Source of the DNA: an uncultured Collinsella sp.
GTDB taxonomy: Bacteria; Actinomycetota; Coriobacteriia; Coriobacteriales; Coriobacteriaceae
Length of the DNA: 64,000 bases
NCBI GenBank assembly: GCA_959019775.1
Contig: CAUEPS010000003.1
Span: 1 to 64,000, forward strand
Direction: 5' to 3'
The notes under the pieces were generated by a model that was given only the letters and a program-made list of their open reading frames with translations, was not told the origin of the DNA and did no database searches. A program made the position numbers and the translations under genes. Shown here piece by piece: positions 24,479-31,838 of this stretch. The number at the start of each line of letters is the position of its first letter. Position 1 is the stretch's first letter.

Positions 24479-25345
24479 ATGAGCTGGGCACTTATCTCCG
24501 ATTCGAGCTGCAATCTTCGTGATTGGCAGCCAACCGCACCTCATACCACCTTTGCATTTGCACCCCTTAAGATCCGAGTGGGGGAGCGCGAGTTTGTCGA
24601 CGACCTCTCGCTCGATGTTCACGAGCTCAATTGCGCCGTGCAGGCGGAGTCGTGCGCTTCTTCGAGCGCCTGTCCAAGCGTAGGGGAGTGGGCTGAACTT
24701 TTTAAGCTTGCCGACAAGACGATCTGCATGCCCATCTCGGAGGGCGTATCGGGAAGCTACAATGCCGCGGCCACCGCACGTGACATGGTGCTTGCCGAGG
24801 AGCCCAACCGCCAGATTCATTTGGTCAACTCACGAGCCGCAGGTGGCAAAATGGATCTGATCTTCCTGCTGTTCGACCGCTATCTTGCAAGCAACCCGGA
24901 TACCTCCTTTGAGGACGCCTGCGCCTACTTCGATAGCTTGGAGCAGAACAGCAAGATCCTCTTTAGTTTGTGCAATTACGAAAATCTCGCCAAGGCCGGA
25001 CGTATTCCCAAGGCGGCCGGCGTTATTGCCAACAAGCTCAATATCCGCATTTTGGGCACGGCGAGCGAAGCGGGCAAAATTGAACTCGTTGGGCACACGC
25101 GTGGCGAAAAGAAGATGCTTGGCAAGATAGTCGATACCATGGAGGCCGAAGGCTTTACCGGCGGCGAGGTCATCATCGATCACGTTGAGAACGAAGCTGG
25201 AGCCCAGGCGCTTGCTGACCGCATAGTCGAGCATTGGCCCGACTCTAAGACGATTGTTATGCCCTGCAACGGGCTAGATTCATACTATGCCGAGATGCAC
25301 GGCCTCATTATCGGCTACGGCATGGGCGTGGCTTCGGGCCGATAA
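24479..25345 (+). CDS. degV: DegV-family fatty-acid-binding protein
   Basis: A 288-residue cytosolic protein with the DegV pattern ISDSSCNL at the start, EGVSGSYNAAATARD (about 84-98) and the C-terminal GxGMGVASGR. Members (FakB type) bind fatty acids and present them to a kinase for phospholipid synthesis; no fakA is visible in this window. AGAAAGGA precedes the ATG. It converges on a DUF1836 regulator gene that shares its operator motif. Confidence 0.88.
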   Translation: MSWALISDSSCNLRDWQPTAPHTTFAFAPLKIRVGEREFVDDLSLDVHELNCAVQAESCASSSACPSVGEWAELFKLADKTICMPISEGVSGSYNAAATARDMVLAEEPNRQIHLVNSRAAGGKMDLIFLLFDRYLASNPDTSFEDACAYFDSLEQNSKILFSLCNYENLAKAGRIPKAAGVIANKLNIRILGTASEAGKIELVGHTRGEKKMLGKIVDTMEAEGFTGGEVIIDHVENEAGAQALADRIVEHWPDSKTIVMPCNGLDSYYAEMHGLIIGYGMGVASGR

Positions 25346-25366
25346 TGTCCAACTAGTCAAACGCGC

Positions 25367-25403
25367 GGGCGGGATAAGGGGCCAGTGGCTCTTTATCCCG
25401 CCC
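25367..25403. terminator. Bidirectional terminator between degV and the DUF1836 gene
   Basis: Perfect 11-bp stem GGGCGGGATAA (25367-25377)/TTATCCCGCCC (25393-25403) between convergent stop codons. Confidence 0.8.
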
Positions 25404-25417
25404 GTCTTATACCTCAG

Positions 25418-26029
25418 TTAGCTATTAAACCCATTAAACTTGAGATAGCTCATCAGGTACGCCTTCGAAACGAAGGACGATACTGCACTGCGTACGAGCA
25501 GCGACTCGCGCGTAACCTGATGTGCGGTATCGGGCACGGGAGTCTGTTCGACGGAAAACGCCGCACGAATCGATGCCTCAAGCTGATCGACAACATAATC
25601 AAAGGCGGTCGGAGCGTCGTAGCTCAAGCGCTGAATATTAAAGAGTGCCTGAACCGCAGCGATGGGCAGCACCTGCTTAAAAATACAAATGGCGATGAGA
25701 CGCGCAATCTGCTCACGGCCATACTGCTTTTTAACCGGCGCGGGAACGAGGCCAACCTTCACGTAGTTATTGATCATCGATGGTGTGATAACGGGCTGCT
25801 CTACGCAAATCGAAAGCGGCTCCATCCACAGTTCGATGTACTCAATGACTTGGTCACGGTAGAGCGTTACGTTGGGCAGCTGGTCATAGCGCGACAGGCT
25901 CAACGCGTTGAGGTTACGCACCATATCGGATTGAATAAATGCATCCGGCAGCACCGTCGGCTGAATATCCTCCGGTTTAATGCTGACCGATGTATCGGAC
26001 ATCGGGATAACATGTTTAACGTGGTTCAT
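25418..26029 (-). CDS. DUF1836 family putative regulator
   Basis: A 203-residue protein with a MerR-like helix-turn-helix region (ITPSMINNYVKVGLVPAPVK, then KQYGREQIARLIAICIFKQ) followed by a helical C-terminal half. This is the DUF1836 pattern; members often lie near degV. The start at 26029 has GAGG about 7 nt upstream, and the leader contains the same 18-nt motif as the degV operator. This suggests autoregulation and control of degV. Regulation is an inference. Confidence 0.8.
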   Translation of the reverse strand: MNHVKHVIPMSDTSVSIKPEDIQPTVLPDAFIQSDMVRNLNALSLSRYDQLPNVTLYRDQVIEYIELWMEPLSICVEQPVITPSMINNYVKVGLVPAPVKKQYGREQIARLIAICIFKQVLPIAAVQALFNIQRLSYDAPTAFDYVVDQLEASIRAAFSVEQTPVPDTAHQVTRESLLVRSAVSSFVSKAYLMSYLKFNGFNS

Positions 26030-26064
26030 AAGAGGCCTCCGTTCGTTTTCTATATTGTATTCTA

Positions 26065-26082
26065 GGTTATCTAGTTTTGCAT
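26065..26082 (-). promoter_or_regulatory. Shared operator motif upstream of the DUF1836 gene
   Basis: On the minus strand this reads ATGCAAAACTAGATAACC, 16 of 18 identical to the degV site at 24403-24420. It lies 36 nt before the start codon, close to an AT-rich -10 region (ATACAATATAG). Confidence 0.7.
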
Positions 26083-26096
26083 ACCACATAGCCGCT

Positions 26097-26146
26097 AAAC
26101 AAAGTGGTTGGACAGCACATTGATGCACCGTCCAACCACTTTGTTT
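26097..26146. terminator. Inverted repeat, probable trxB terminator
   Basis: Perfect 17-bp arms (26097-26113 and 26130-26146) with a 16-nt loop, between the trxB stop and the DUF1836 gene. The minus-strand exit reads CTTTGTTTAG, a modest T tract. Confidence 0.7.
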
Positions 26147-26182
26147 AAAGATAGCAACCTTACATAAGATATATTATCGTAC

Positions 26183-27121
26183 TTATCCGCGTAGGAAAGC
26201 GTATGCGCTGGTTGCTGCTATGGCTCCGTCCGAAACGGCGGTCACAACCTGGCGTAAACGCTTGGAACGGATATCGCCGGCTGCGAATAAGCCGGGCGTA
26301 CGGGTAGCCATCGAATCGTCGGTAAGGATGCCGCCGTCGGGAGCCAGATCGACTAGATGCTCAACAAGTTCGGTATGTGGCTGCGTGCCGGTAAAGACAA
26401 AAATGCCAAATGAGCCAGGTTCAAAGGATTCAGTGTACATTTCACCAGTCGCATTGTCCTTGAATGTAATTGTCGTGGGCATCGCTTCGCCAGAAAGCTC
26501 AACAATACTAGTTTGGTACCTAACTGAAATATTGTCCTTAGCAAGCACTTTATTCACAACGCCCTCGGGTGCACGGAACTGATCGCGACGCAGCACGATG
26601 GTCACGCTGCTGGCAATGTCGGACAGGAACAGCGCCTCCTCACATGCCGAATTGCCGCCTCCGATAACAAAGACCTGCTTGCTACGGAAGAACATGCCGT
26701 CACACGTCGCGCAATACGAAACGCCACGACCGCGATACGTGTCCTCGCCAACAAAACCCGCAGGACGTGGCGTGGCGCCCATGCACGCAATGACACTCTT
26801 GGCCGCTGTGTCGCCCATATCATGATGGATGGTAAATTGACCCGCATCGGCATTGTAATCGACGCCTGTTACCATACTCCATTCAACCTGAGCCCCCAGG
26901 CCTTCAGCATGCTGTTGAAACCGCTCACCAAGTTCGGCGCCGCTCAGCAGTGGAATACCAGGATAATTCTCAATCTCGTTGCTCGTGGCAATCTGTCCGC
27001 CCGACATGCCCTGCTCAAGGACAGTCGTCGTTAGGTTGGCGCGCGCCGCATAAATGGCGGCAGCATAGCCCGCGGGGCCGCCGCCGATAATCGCAACATC
27101 GATTGTCTGATCGGTAGTCAT
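26183..27121 (-). CDS. trxB: Thioredoxin reductase
   Basis: A 312-residue FAD/NADPH enzyme. It has the FAD motif IIGGGPAGYAAAIYAARA, the redox pair CATC in YCATCDGMF, the NADPH motif VIGGGNSACEEALFL and the C-terminal GIFVFTGTQP...AAGDIR. GAGAGGAC sets the start at 27121. No thioredoxin gene is adjacent. Confidence 0.95.
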   Translation of the reverse strand: MTTDQTIDVAIIGGGPAGYAAAIYAARANLTTTVLEQGMSGGQIATSNEIENYPGIPLLSGAELGERFQQHAEGLGAQVEWSMVTGVDYNADAGQFTIHHDMGDTAAKSVIACMGATPRPAGFVGEDTYRGRGVSYCATCDGMFFRSKQVFVIGGGNSACEEALFLSDIASSVTIVLRRDQFRAPEGVVNKVLAKDNISVRYQTSIVELSGEAMPTTITFKDNATGEMYTESFEPGSFGIFVFTGTQPHTELVEHLVDLAPDGGILTDDSMATRTPGLFAAGDIRSKRLRQVVTAVSDGAIAATSAYAFLRG

Positions 27122-27239
27122 GAAGAGTCCTCTCGTCGAAACGTTGTCGTTCTTTGCGCTCATACCCAAATTTACGTGAACGTGACACTCATGCACTACA
27201 ATGATAAATCCGTGTTACAACGTCGAAGGGGAGTTATCG

Positions 27240-28541
27240 ATGGATCAGACGCAGACGAGCGACGACGCTCCCCTGCTCACGCACAGCACTCCCCAATCGG
27301 AGCAAACCACGCTCTTGACTCAGCAAAAACCTCTCGTGACCATCGTACACGCCTCGGTCGGCTCGGGTCACAAGGCCGCCGCAAATGCGATTGCGCAAGC
27401 ATTCGACCTCATCCGCGGCACCAATGGCATCCCCGAGGACGCTGAGATTGAAGTGCTCGATATCCTTGATTTTGGACGAATTAAATTCGACGGCAATAAG
27501 ACCGCGGCTTCTTTTACGGGAGCCACGCGCCCCATTTACGACCTGACCTGGCGATATACGCTTACGGGACATCTTCTCTGGGGTGGTGGCACGGCATGGT
27601 CGCGAATTATGTTCCCTGCCTTCAACGAATATATTCGTAGCCGCAGGCCCATAGCCGTGGTCGCAACGCACATCACAGCAGCCAATGTTGCCGTGGGAAC
27701 CCGCGTAATTACGGGTATCGATTATCCGGTCATCTGCGTACCGACCGACTACGAAGTCGAGGGCTGGTGGCCCCACAAGGACACCGACCTCTTCTGTGTT
27801 GCCAACGAATTTATGGCCGAAACCCTGCGTCCGCGCAAGGTGCCCGAGGCAAAGATTCGCATTACCGGCATTCCTATTCGCGCCGGATTCGACGCGGATT
27901 ACGATCGCGAGGAAGAGCTAGCCAAGTTCAACCTCCCCATCGACAAGACCGTCGTGCTGGTAATGGCCGGTGCTAGCTTACCTCAGCCTTATGTCCGCTT
28001 TCGCGCGGCGATGGACCACACACTCCCCTTCCTGCGCAGCTTCGAAGACATGCACTTTGTCTTTTTGCCCGGCAAAGACGTGGAGTATGCCACCCGGCTG
28101 AAGACGCTCTTCGATGCCATGAAGCTCGAGAACGTCACGGTGTTGGACTATGTCGACGACATGGCGGCCCTCATGCACGGCTGCGACCTGGCAATCCTCA
28201 AATCGGGCGGGCTCACGGTCACCGAGTGCCTATGCGCACATCTGCCGATGATCCTGCTGGGCAAGTCCTATGGCCAGGAAAAGGCAAACACCACCATGCT
28301 CACCGGCATGGGCGCCAGCATGCACGTCACCACGGCACGAGAGCTCATCGTAACCCTGCGCCACCTGCACGACCATCCCGAATCACTCAAAGCCCTACTC
28401 ATCAATGGCGAAGTACTACGCCGTCCCCACGCAGCCGAAGACATTGCCGTCGCCACCATGGAGCTCGTAGGCAAACCCCAAAAGCGCAAACGAGCCTTCT
28501 GCCGCTTCTACTGGGGCGGGAAGCCTGCTCATATCCGCTAG
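27240..28541 (+). CDS. MurG-like glycosyltransferase (diacylglycerol glucosyltransferase type)
   Basis: A 433-residue GT28-like protein. An N-terminal MGDG-synthase-type domain (VHASVGSGHKAAANAIAQAF, about 36-55) and a C-terminal nucleotide-sugar domain (KSGGLTVTECLCAHLPMILL) are seen, with about 35 polar residues in front. Relatives (UgtP, MGDG synthase) add hexoses to diacylglycerol for membrane glycolipids. AAGGGGAG fixes ATG 27240. The gene is divergent from trxB and followed by palindromic repeats. Confidence 0.88.
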   Translation: MDQTQTSDDAPLLTHSTPQSEQTTLLTQQKPLVTIVHASVGSGHKAAANAIAQAFDLIRGTNGIPEDAEIEVLDILDFGRIKFDGNKTAASFTGATRPIYDLTWRYTLTGHLLWGGGTAWSRIMFPAFNEYIRSRRPIAVVATHITAANVAVGTRVITGIDYPVICVPTDYEVEGWWPHKDTDLFCVANEFMAETLRPRKVPEAKIRITGIPIRAGFDADYDREEELAKFNLPIDKTVVLVMAGASLPQPYVRFRAAMDHTLPFLRSFEDMHFVFLPGKDVEYATRLKTLFDAMKLENVTVLDYVDDMAALMHGCDLAILKSGGLTVTECLCAHLPMILLGKSYGQEKANTTMLTGMGASMHVTTARELIVTLRHLHDHPESLKALLINGEVLRRPHAAEDIAVATMELVGKPQKRKRAFCRFYWGGKPAHIR

Positions 28542-28554
28542 CGTCGGACTGTTC

Positions 28555-28652
28555 GCTTGCCCGTGGGGGCCTATATATCATCCCGTGCTCAAACATTCTC
28601 GCTACGCTGCGAAACTGCGCGCGGGACGATATATAGGCCCCCACAGGCAAGC
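28555..28652. repeat. Palindromic element Q1
   Basis: Arms 28555-28585 and 28622-28652 pair at 29 of 31 positions. The inner part (CTCAAACATTCTCGCT ... CTGCGAAACTGCGCG) and the flanking CCTATATATCATCCC are shared with Q2. The outer 14-17 nt are not shared between the copies, though self-complementary here. Confidence 0.85.
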
Positions 28653-28730
28653 TGCGTTTACGCACTAGCAGCTAAACTAGATTCCCCTCCAGTAGAACCA
28701 ACAAAGGCGAGACCGGAAAAGATAAATACA

Positions 28731-28777
28731 GTTAGCCGATGCGACAAAGAGACTATTCCTTTGTCGCATCGGCTAAC
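28731..28777 (+). terminator. Strong hairpin between Q1 and Q2
   Basis: Perfect 18-bp stem GTTAGCCGATGCGACAAA/TTTGTCGCATCGGCTAAC with an 11-nt loop. It is followed after about 12 nt by TTTTTT. It probably ends transcription of the glycosyltransferase gene. Confidence 0.7.
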
Positions 28778-28806
28778 TAGAATGTAAATTTTTTCAAGCG
28801 AGTAGC

Positions 28807-28908
28807 CGCCCGCCCGCCTCTCTCACATATCGTTCCACGCGCAGTTTCGCAGCGAGCGAAGCGAAGCGAGAATGTTTGAGCATGGGATGATATATAGGCG
28901 GGTCGGGC
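28807..28908. repeat. Palindromic element Q2 (inverse orientation)
   Basis: The reverse complement of 28830-28885 matches the Q1 interior apart from a small insertion of CGCTT-like repeats. GGGATGATATATAGG (28884-28898) matches a Q1 arm. The outer GC-rich arms again pair with each other (CCCGCCCGCC against GGCGGGTCGGG) but differ from those of Q1. Confidence 0.75.
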
Positions 28909-28933
28909 CGGTCAGCGGACAGTACGTAAACGA

Positions 28934-29377
28934 CTAAGCTACGCCGCTAGAACCGAAACCGCCGGCTCCTCGGTCGGTTTCGTCTAGTTCTTCTACTTCT
29001 ACGAGGTTGACCGTAGGGACTTCTTGGATGACTAGCTGGGCGATGCGGTCGCCTTTGTTGATTTGGATGTTGTTCGTGGGGTCTAGGTTGATGAGGATGA
29101 CTTTGAGCTCTCCTCGGTAGTGGGCATCGATGAGGCCAGGAGTGTTAACTATAGACAGGCCTTGCTTGATGGCCAGGCCGCTGCGGGGTTGGACGAAGCC
29201 GGCGTAGCCGTCAGGCAGGGCGATAGCTAGGCCCGTGGAGACCAGACGACGCTCAAAGGGCTTCAGAGTGCAATACTCGTTGGAACGCAGGTCCAGGCCG
29301 GCATCCGTAGGATGGGCGTATTTGGGAAGCTCGACAGTTGGGTCGAGACGTTTAATGTTAACGGTAATGTTGGACAT
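28934..29377 (-). CDS. dut: dUTP diphosphatase
   Basis: A 147-residue trimeric dUTPase hydrolysing dUTP to dUMP. All five motifs are present: TDAGLDL, PRSGLA, GLIDAHYRGE, GDRIAQLVI and the C-terminal RGAGGFGSSG. The start lies 4 nt after the nrdR stop, so nrdR and dut form a nucleotide-metabolism pair. Confidence 0.96.
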   Translation of the reverse strand: MSNITVNIKRLDPTVELPKYAHPTDAGLDLRSNEYCTLKPFERRLVSTGLAIALPDGYAGFVQPRSGLAIKQGLSIVNTPGLIDAHYRGELKVILINLDPTNNIQINKGDRIAQLVIQEVPTVNLVEVEELDETDRGAGGFGSSGVA

Positions 29378-29381
29378 GAAA

Positions 29382-29825
29382 TCACCTTAGCTTGTCGAGC
29401 TCTTGCAGAAACTCATCGACGTCTTTGAAATCGCGATAGACCGAGGCAAAGCGGATGTAGGCCACTTTATCGATCTTGGCCAACCGCTTAAGAACCATAT
29501 CGCCCAGCTCATGGGACGTAACGGCCGTAAGCGTACGGGAGCGAAGCTCGACCTCAATATCGTCAATGATCTCGTTGAGCTTTTTAGTGTCGATATCTCG
29601 CTTGATCGTAGCTCGCATCAAACCGACCAGCAGCTTATTGCGATCGAACCGTTGCTTGGTTCCGTCTGACTTAATGACCTCGATAGGGTCTTCACAACGC
29701 TCAAATGTCGTAAAACGATAATTGCATGAGCAGCATTCGCGACGGCGCTTGATGGTGTTATTAGATTCCTGCATGCGGGAATCAACAACGCGGGTATGTG
29801 CCTTGCCGCATTTAGGACAGCGCAT
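29382..29825 (-). CDS. nrdR: Transcriptional repressor NrdR
   Basis: A 147-residue repressor of ribonucleotide reductase genes. An N-terminal zinc ribbon (CPKC ... CCSC, residues 3-34) is followed by an ATP-cone domain (about 46-136, VIKSDGTKQRFDRNKLLVGL) that senses ATP/dATP. Its targets are not in this window. AGAGGAGG precedes the ATG. Confidence 0.96.
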   Translation of the reverse strand: MRCPKCGKAHTRVVDSRMQESNNTIKRRRECCSCNYRFTTFERCEDPIEVIKSDGTKQRFDRNKLLVGLMRATIKRDIDTKKLNEIIDDIEVELRSRTLTAVTSHELGDMVLKRLAKIDKVAYIRFASVYRDFKDVDEFLQELDKLR

Positions 29826-29876
29826 GGTACCTCCTCTAAAACGATTACAAGGGTACCATGCGACGGTACTTAAATC

Positions 29877-30329
29877 TTAGGAACGTGCGGGAACTTTAAG
29901 ATGCGCACCGGCATCGAGCGAGCCATGCTCCAGGTGATTGACGTTGCGGATCATATCAGAGGTCTCCTGCATAGAAAGACCTTCAATCGGATGCTCCTGG
30001 GCAAGCGACCACAAGGAATCGCCAGACTGAACACGGACGGTCTCATAGGTAACGTTAGATGCCGACTCGGCATATGCGGCGTGACGAGCGCTGAAGATCG
30101 AGGTAGCAAGTACAAAGAAGAGCGTGAGCGCAACGGCCAGGGCAACAATCGTCGAGGCCTTCAGAGCAACGGGGGCCGAAGACGTGGCGACGCACTGGCT
30201 GCGGACGGGCTTGCCAGGCAGTGTTTGGAAACCAGATCGACCGCCTTTGACAACCGTGAAAGCCGGCGCCGCAGGCGTCTCGAGCTTAAGGGCGAGGTTT
30301 CCCTGGACCATATCCGTTGCGTTCATCAT
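29877..30329 (-). CDS. LysM membrane protein, SOS-linked (YneA-like)
   Basis: A 150-residue protein with a cytoplasmic N-terminus (1-55), one membrane helix (about 58-80) and a LysM domain outside (about 96-147, VRVQSGDSLWSLAQEHP ... LKVPARS). It is divergent from lexA, and its promoter TTGACA-16-GATAAT (minus strand, 30439-30444 and 30417-30422) contains LexA box 2 in the spacer. B. subtilis YneA has the same LysM-plus-helix form and lexA-divergent location and blocks division during SOS. The same role here is inferred. GGAG sits 6 nt before ATG 30329. Confidence 0.82.
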   Translation of the reverse strand: MMNATDMVQGNLALKLETPAAPAFTVVKGGRSGFQTLPGKPVRSQCVATSSAPVALKASTIVALAVALTLFFVLATSIFSARHAAYAESASNVTYETVRVQSGDSLWSLAQEHPIEGLSMQETSDMIRNVNHLEHGSLDAGAHLKVPARS

Positions 30330-30396
30330 GTTCTCCTCTCGCGTGTTTTGCTGAGAACAGTTTTATCAAGCCGCGCGGACAAAAATGTCTAGCGCG

Positions 30397-30466
30397 AGAA
30401 CGAATGTTCGGTTATTATTATCTTCGAACAGTTGTTCCTGTCAAGCAATAATCGAACATTTGTTTG
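30397..30466. promoter_or_regulatory. Three LexA (SOS) boxes between the LysM gene and lexA
   Basis: Boxes AGAACGAATGTTCG (30397-30410), CGAACAGTTGTTCC (30425-30438) and CGAACATTTGTTTG (30453-30466) start exactly 28 nt apart. Box 2 lies in the spacer of the LysM-gene promoter. The lexA -10 candidate AATAAT (30447-30452) lies between boxes 2 and 3. Confidence 0.92.
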
Positions 30467-30489
30467 ACATTGGCAGAGAGGACCCCCTG

Positions 30490-31134
30490 ATGGCTCGCAA
30501 AATTACCAAGCGTCAGCAGCAGATTTACGACTTCATCAAGGAATATCAGCAGGAGAAGGGCTATCCGCCCAGTGTGCGCGAGATGGCATCGGCCGTAGGC
30601 CTCTCCTCCCCCAGCACGGTGCATGCTCATCTCTCTGCCCTGGAGGCTCGAGGACTGCTCAAGCGCGATGCCACCAAGCCTCGCGCCCTAGAGCTCTTTG
30701 ATGAGGACGGATCCTCTGTCTCGATTTCCAAATCCGATGAACCCACGGCGCCCCGCGGAACGGTCTCACTGCCGCTCGTCGGTCGCGTCGCGGCTGGGAT
30801 TCCCATTCTGGCCGAACAAAATATCGAGGACACCTTTACCATCCCGACCGAAATCGCCACAGACCAGGGCTCCTTTATCCTTGAAGTGCACGGCAGCTCA
30901 ATGATCAATGTCGGCATCTACAACGGTGACTACATTATCGTTCGCGAGCAAAAGAGCGCCATGAACGGCGAAATCGTCGTGGCCATGATCGATGGCTCGG
31001 CGACCGTCAAGACGTTCTACAAGGAGCAGGGGCGCGTGCGCCTGCAGCCCGAGAACGACACCATGGAGCCCATCTATGCGACGAACCCAGTTATTTTGGG
31101 TAAAGTTGTCGGATTAATGCGCCGGTTCTCGTAA
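30490..31134 (+). CDS. lexA: SOS repressor LexA
   Basis: A 214-residue repressor. The N-terminal winged helix (1-66) includes VREMASAVGLSSPSTVHAHL. The self-cleavage site is A102-G103 in VAAGIP, with catalytic S137 (GSSMIN) and K174 (SATVKTF). GAGAGGAC precedes ATG 30490; a longer in-frame start would lie in the operator. It overlaps the next gene by 1 nt. Confidence 0.97.
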   Translation: MARKITKRQQQIYDFIKEYQQEKGYPPSVREMASAVGLSSPSTVHAHLSALEARGLLKRDATKPRALELFDEDGSSVSISKSDEPTAPRGTVSLPLVGRVAAGIPILAEQNIEDTFTIPTEIATDQGSFILEVHGSSMINVGIYNGDYIIVREQKSAMNGEIVVAMIDGSATVKTFYKEQGRVRLQPENDTMEPIYATNPVILGKVVGLMRRFS

Positions 31135-31838
31135 TGCAAAAGCGCATCACCATATTTGATACCGTCCGCGGGTTTACGATGCTATCGATGGCAGGTTTCC
31201 ACGCCTGCTACGATTTGGCCTACCTATATGGATGGGATATGCCATGGTTTACCGAAACGGTTTTCCAGGATATTTGGCGCGCCAGTATCAGCTGGGTATT
31301 TTTGTTTATCGCCGGTTGGATGTGCACGCTCTCGCGTAATAACGTTAAGCGCGCCCTCAAATACGCGGCCGCAGCCTTGATCGTATGGATTGCAACTACT
31401 CTGGTATCAGTCGACGATTCGGTAAACTTTGGCATCATTTATTGCATGGCGGCGTGCACCGCGGTGGTTGCACTCACCCGTCCGTTACTTCAAAAAATAC
31501 CGGGCTCGTGGGGCATCGCAGCGTGCCTTGTTCTTTTTGCCCTAACCTGGGGCATTCCAAAGGCGGTCTACCCACTCCCCTACCTGGCATGGCTTGGATT
31601 CCCGGGCCCGGGTTTTGTTTCGGGAGACTACTATCCGCTCATTCCGTTTGTCTTTATGTACCTTACCGGCTTCTTTACTGCCCAGGCAGCACAAGCATCA
31701 AGCCACGAAGCGCCGGCATGGGCATACGCCAATCCCATCCCGGCGCTCGCAGTCCTCGGTCGGCATGCCTTACCGTTCTACCTACTCCATCAGCCTGTCA
31801 TTCTAGGCGTGCTAGAGCTCGTTTACTCCGTACGATAG
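31134..31838 (+). CDS. DUF1624 (heparan-alpha-glucosaminide acetyltransferase-like) membrane protein
   Basis: A 234-residue polytopic protein with about seven helices and the DUF1624 start FDTVRGFTMLSMAGFHACYDLAYLYG. Relatives belong to a membrane acyltransferase group; its substrate is unknown. The start overlaps the lexA stop by 1 nt, which may place it under SOS control. Its 3' end overlaps the convergent hflX gene by 16 nt. Confidence 0.8.
   Translation: MQKRITIFDTVRGFTMLSMAGFHACYDLAYLYGWDMPWFTETVFQDIWRASISWVFLFIAGWMCTLSRNNVKRALKYAAAALIVWIATTLVSVDDSVNFGIIYCMAACTAVVALTRPLLQKIPGSWGIAACLVLFALTWGIPKAVYPLPYLAWLGFPGPGFVSGDYYPLIPFVFMYLTGFFTAQAAQASSHEAPAWAYANPIPALAVLGRHALPFYLLHQPVILGVLELVYSVR

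Larger units (their letters stand above)
28542..28933. other. Intergenic region made of palindromes
   Basis: No gene. Two related palindromic elements (28555-28652 and 28807-28908, inverted relative to each other) flank an 18-bp perfect hairpin (28731-28777). The flanking genes are convergent. Confidence 0.8.

Noticed and set aside
28402..28787. Short frames containing VGAYISSRAQ on both strands
   Set aside because: They are translations of the arms of the Q1 palindrome in both directions, so the similarity between them reflects the inverted repeat and not a protein family.
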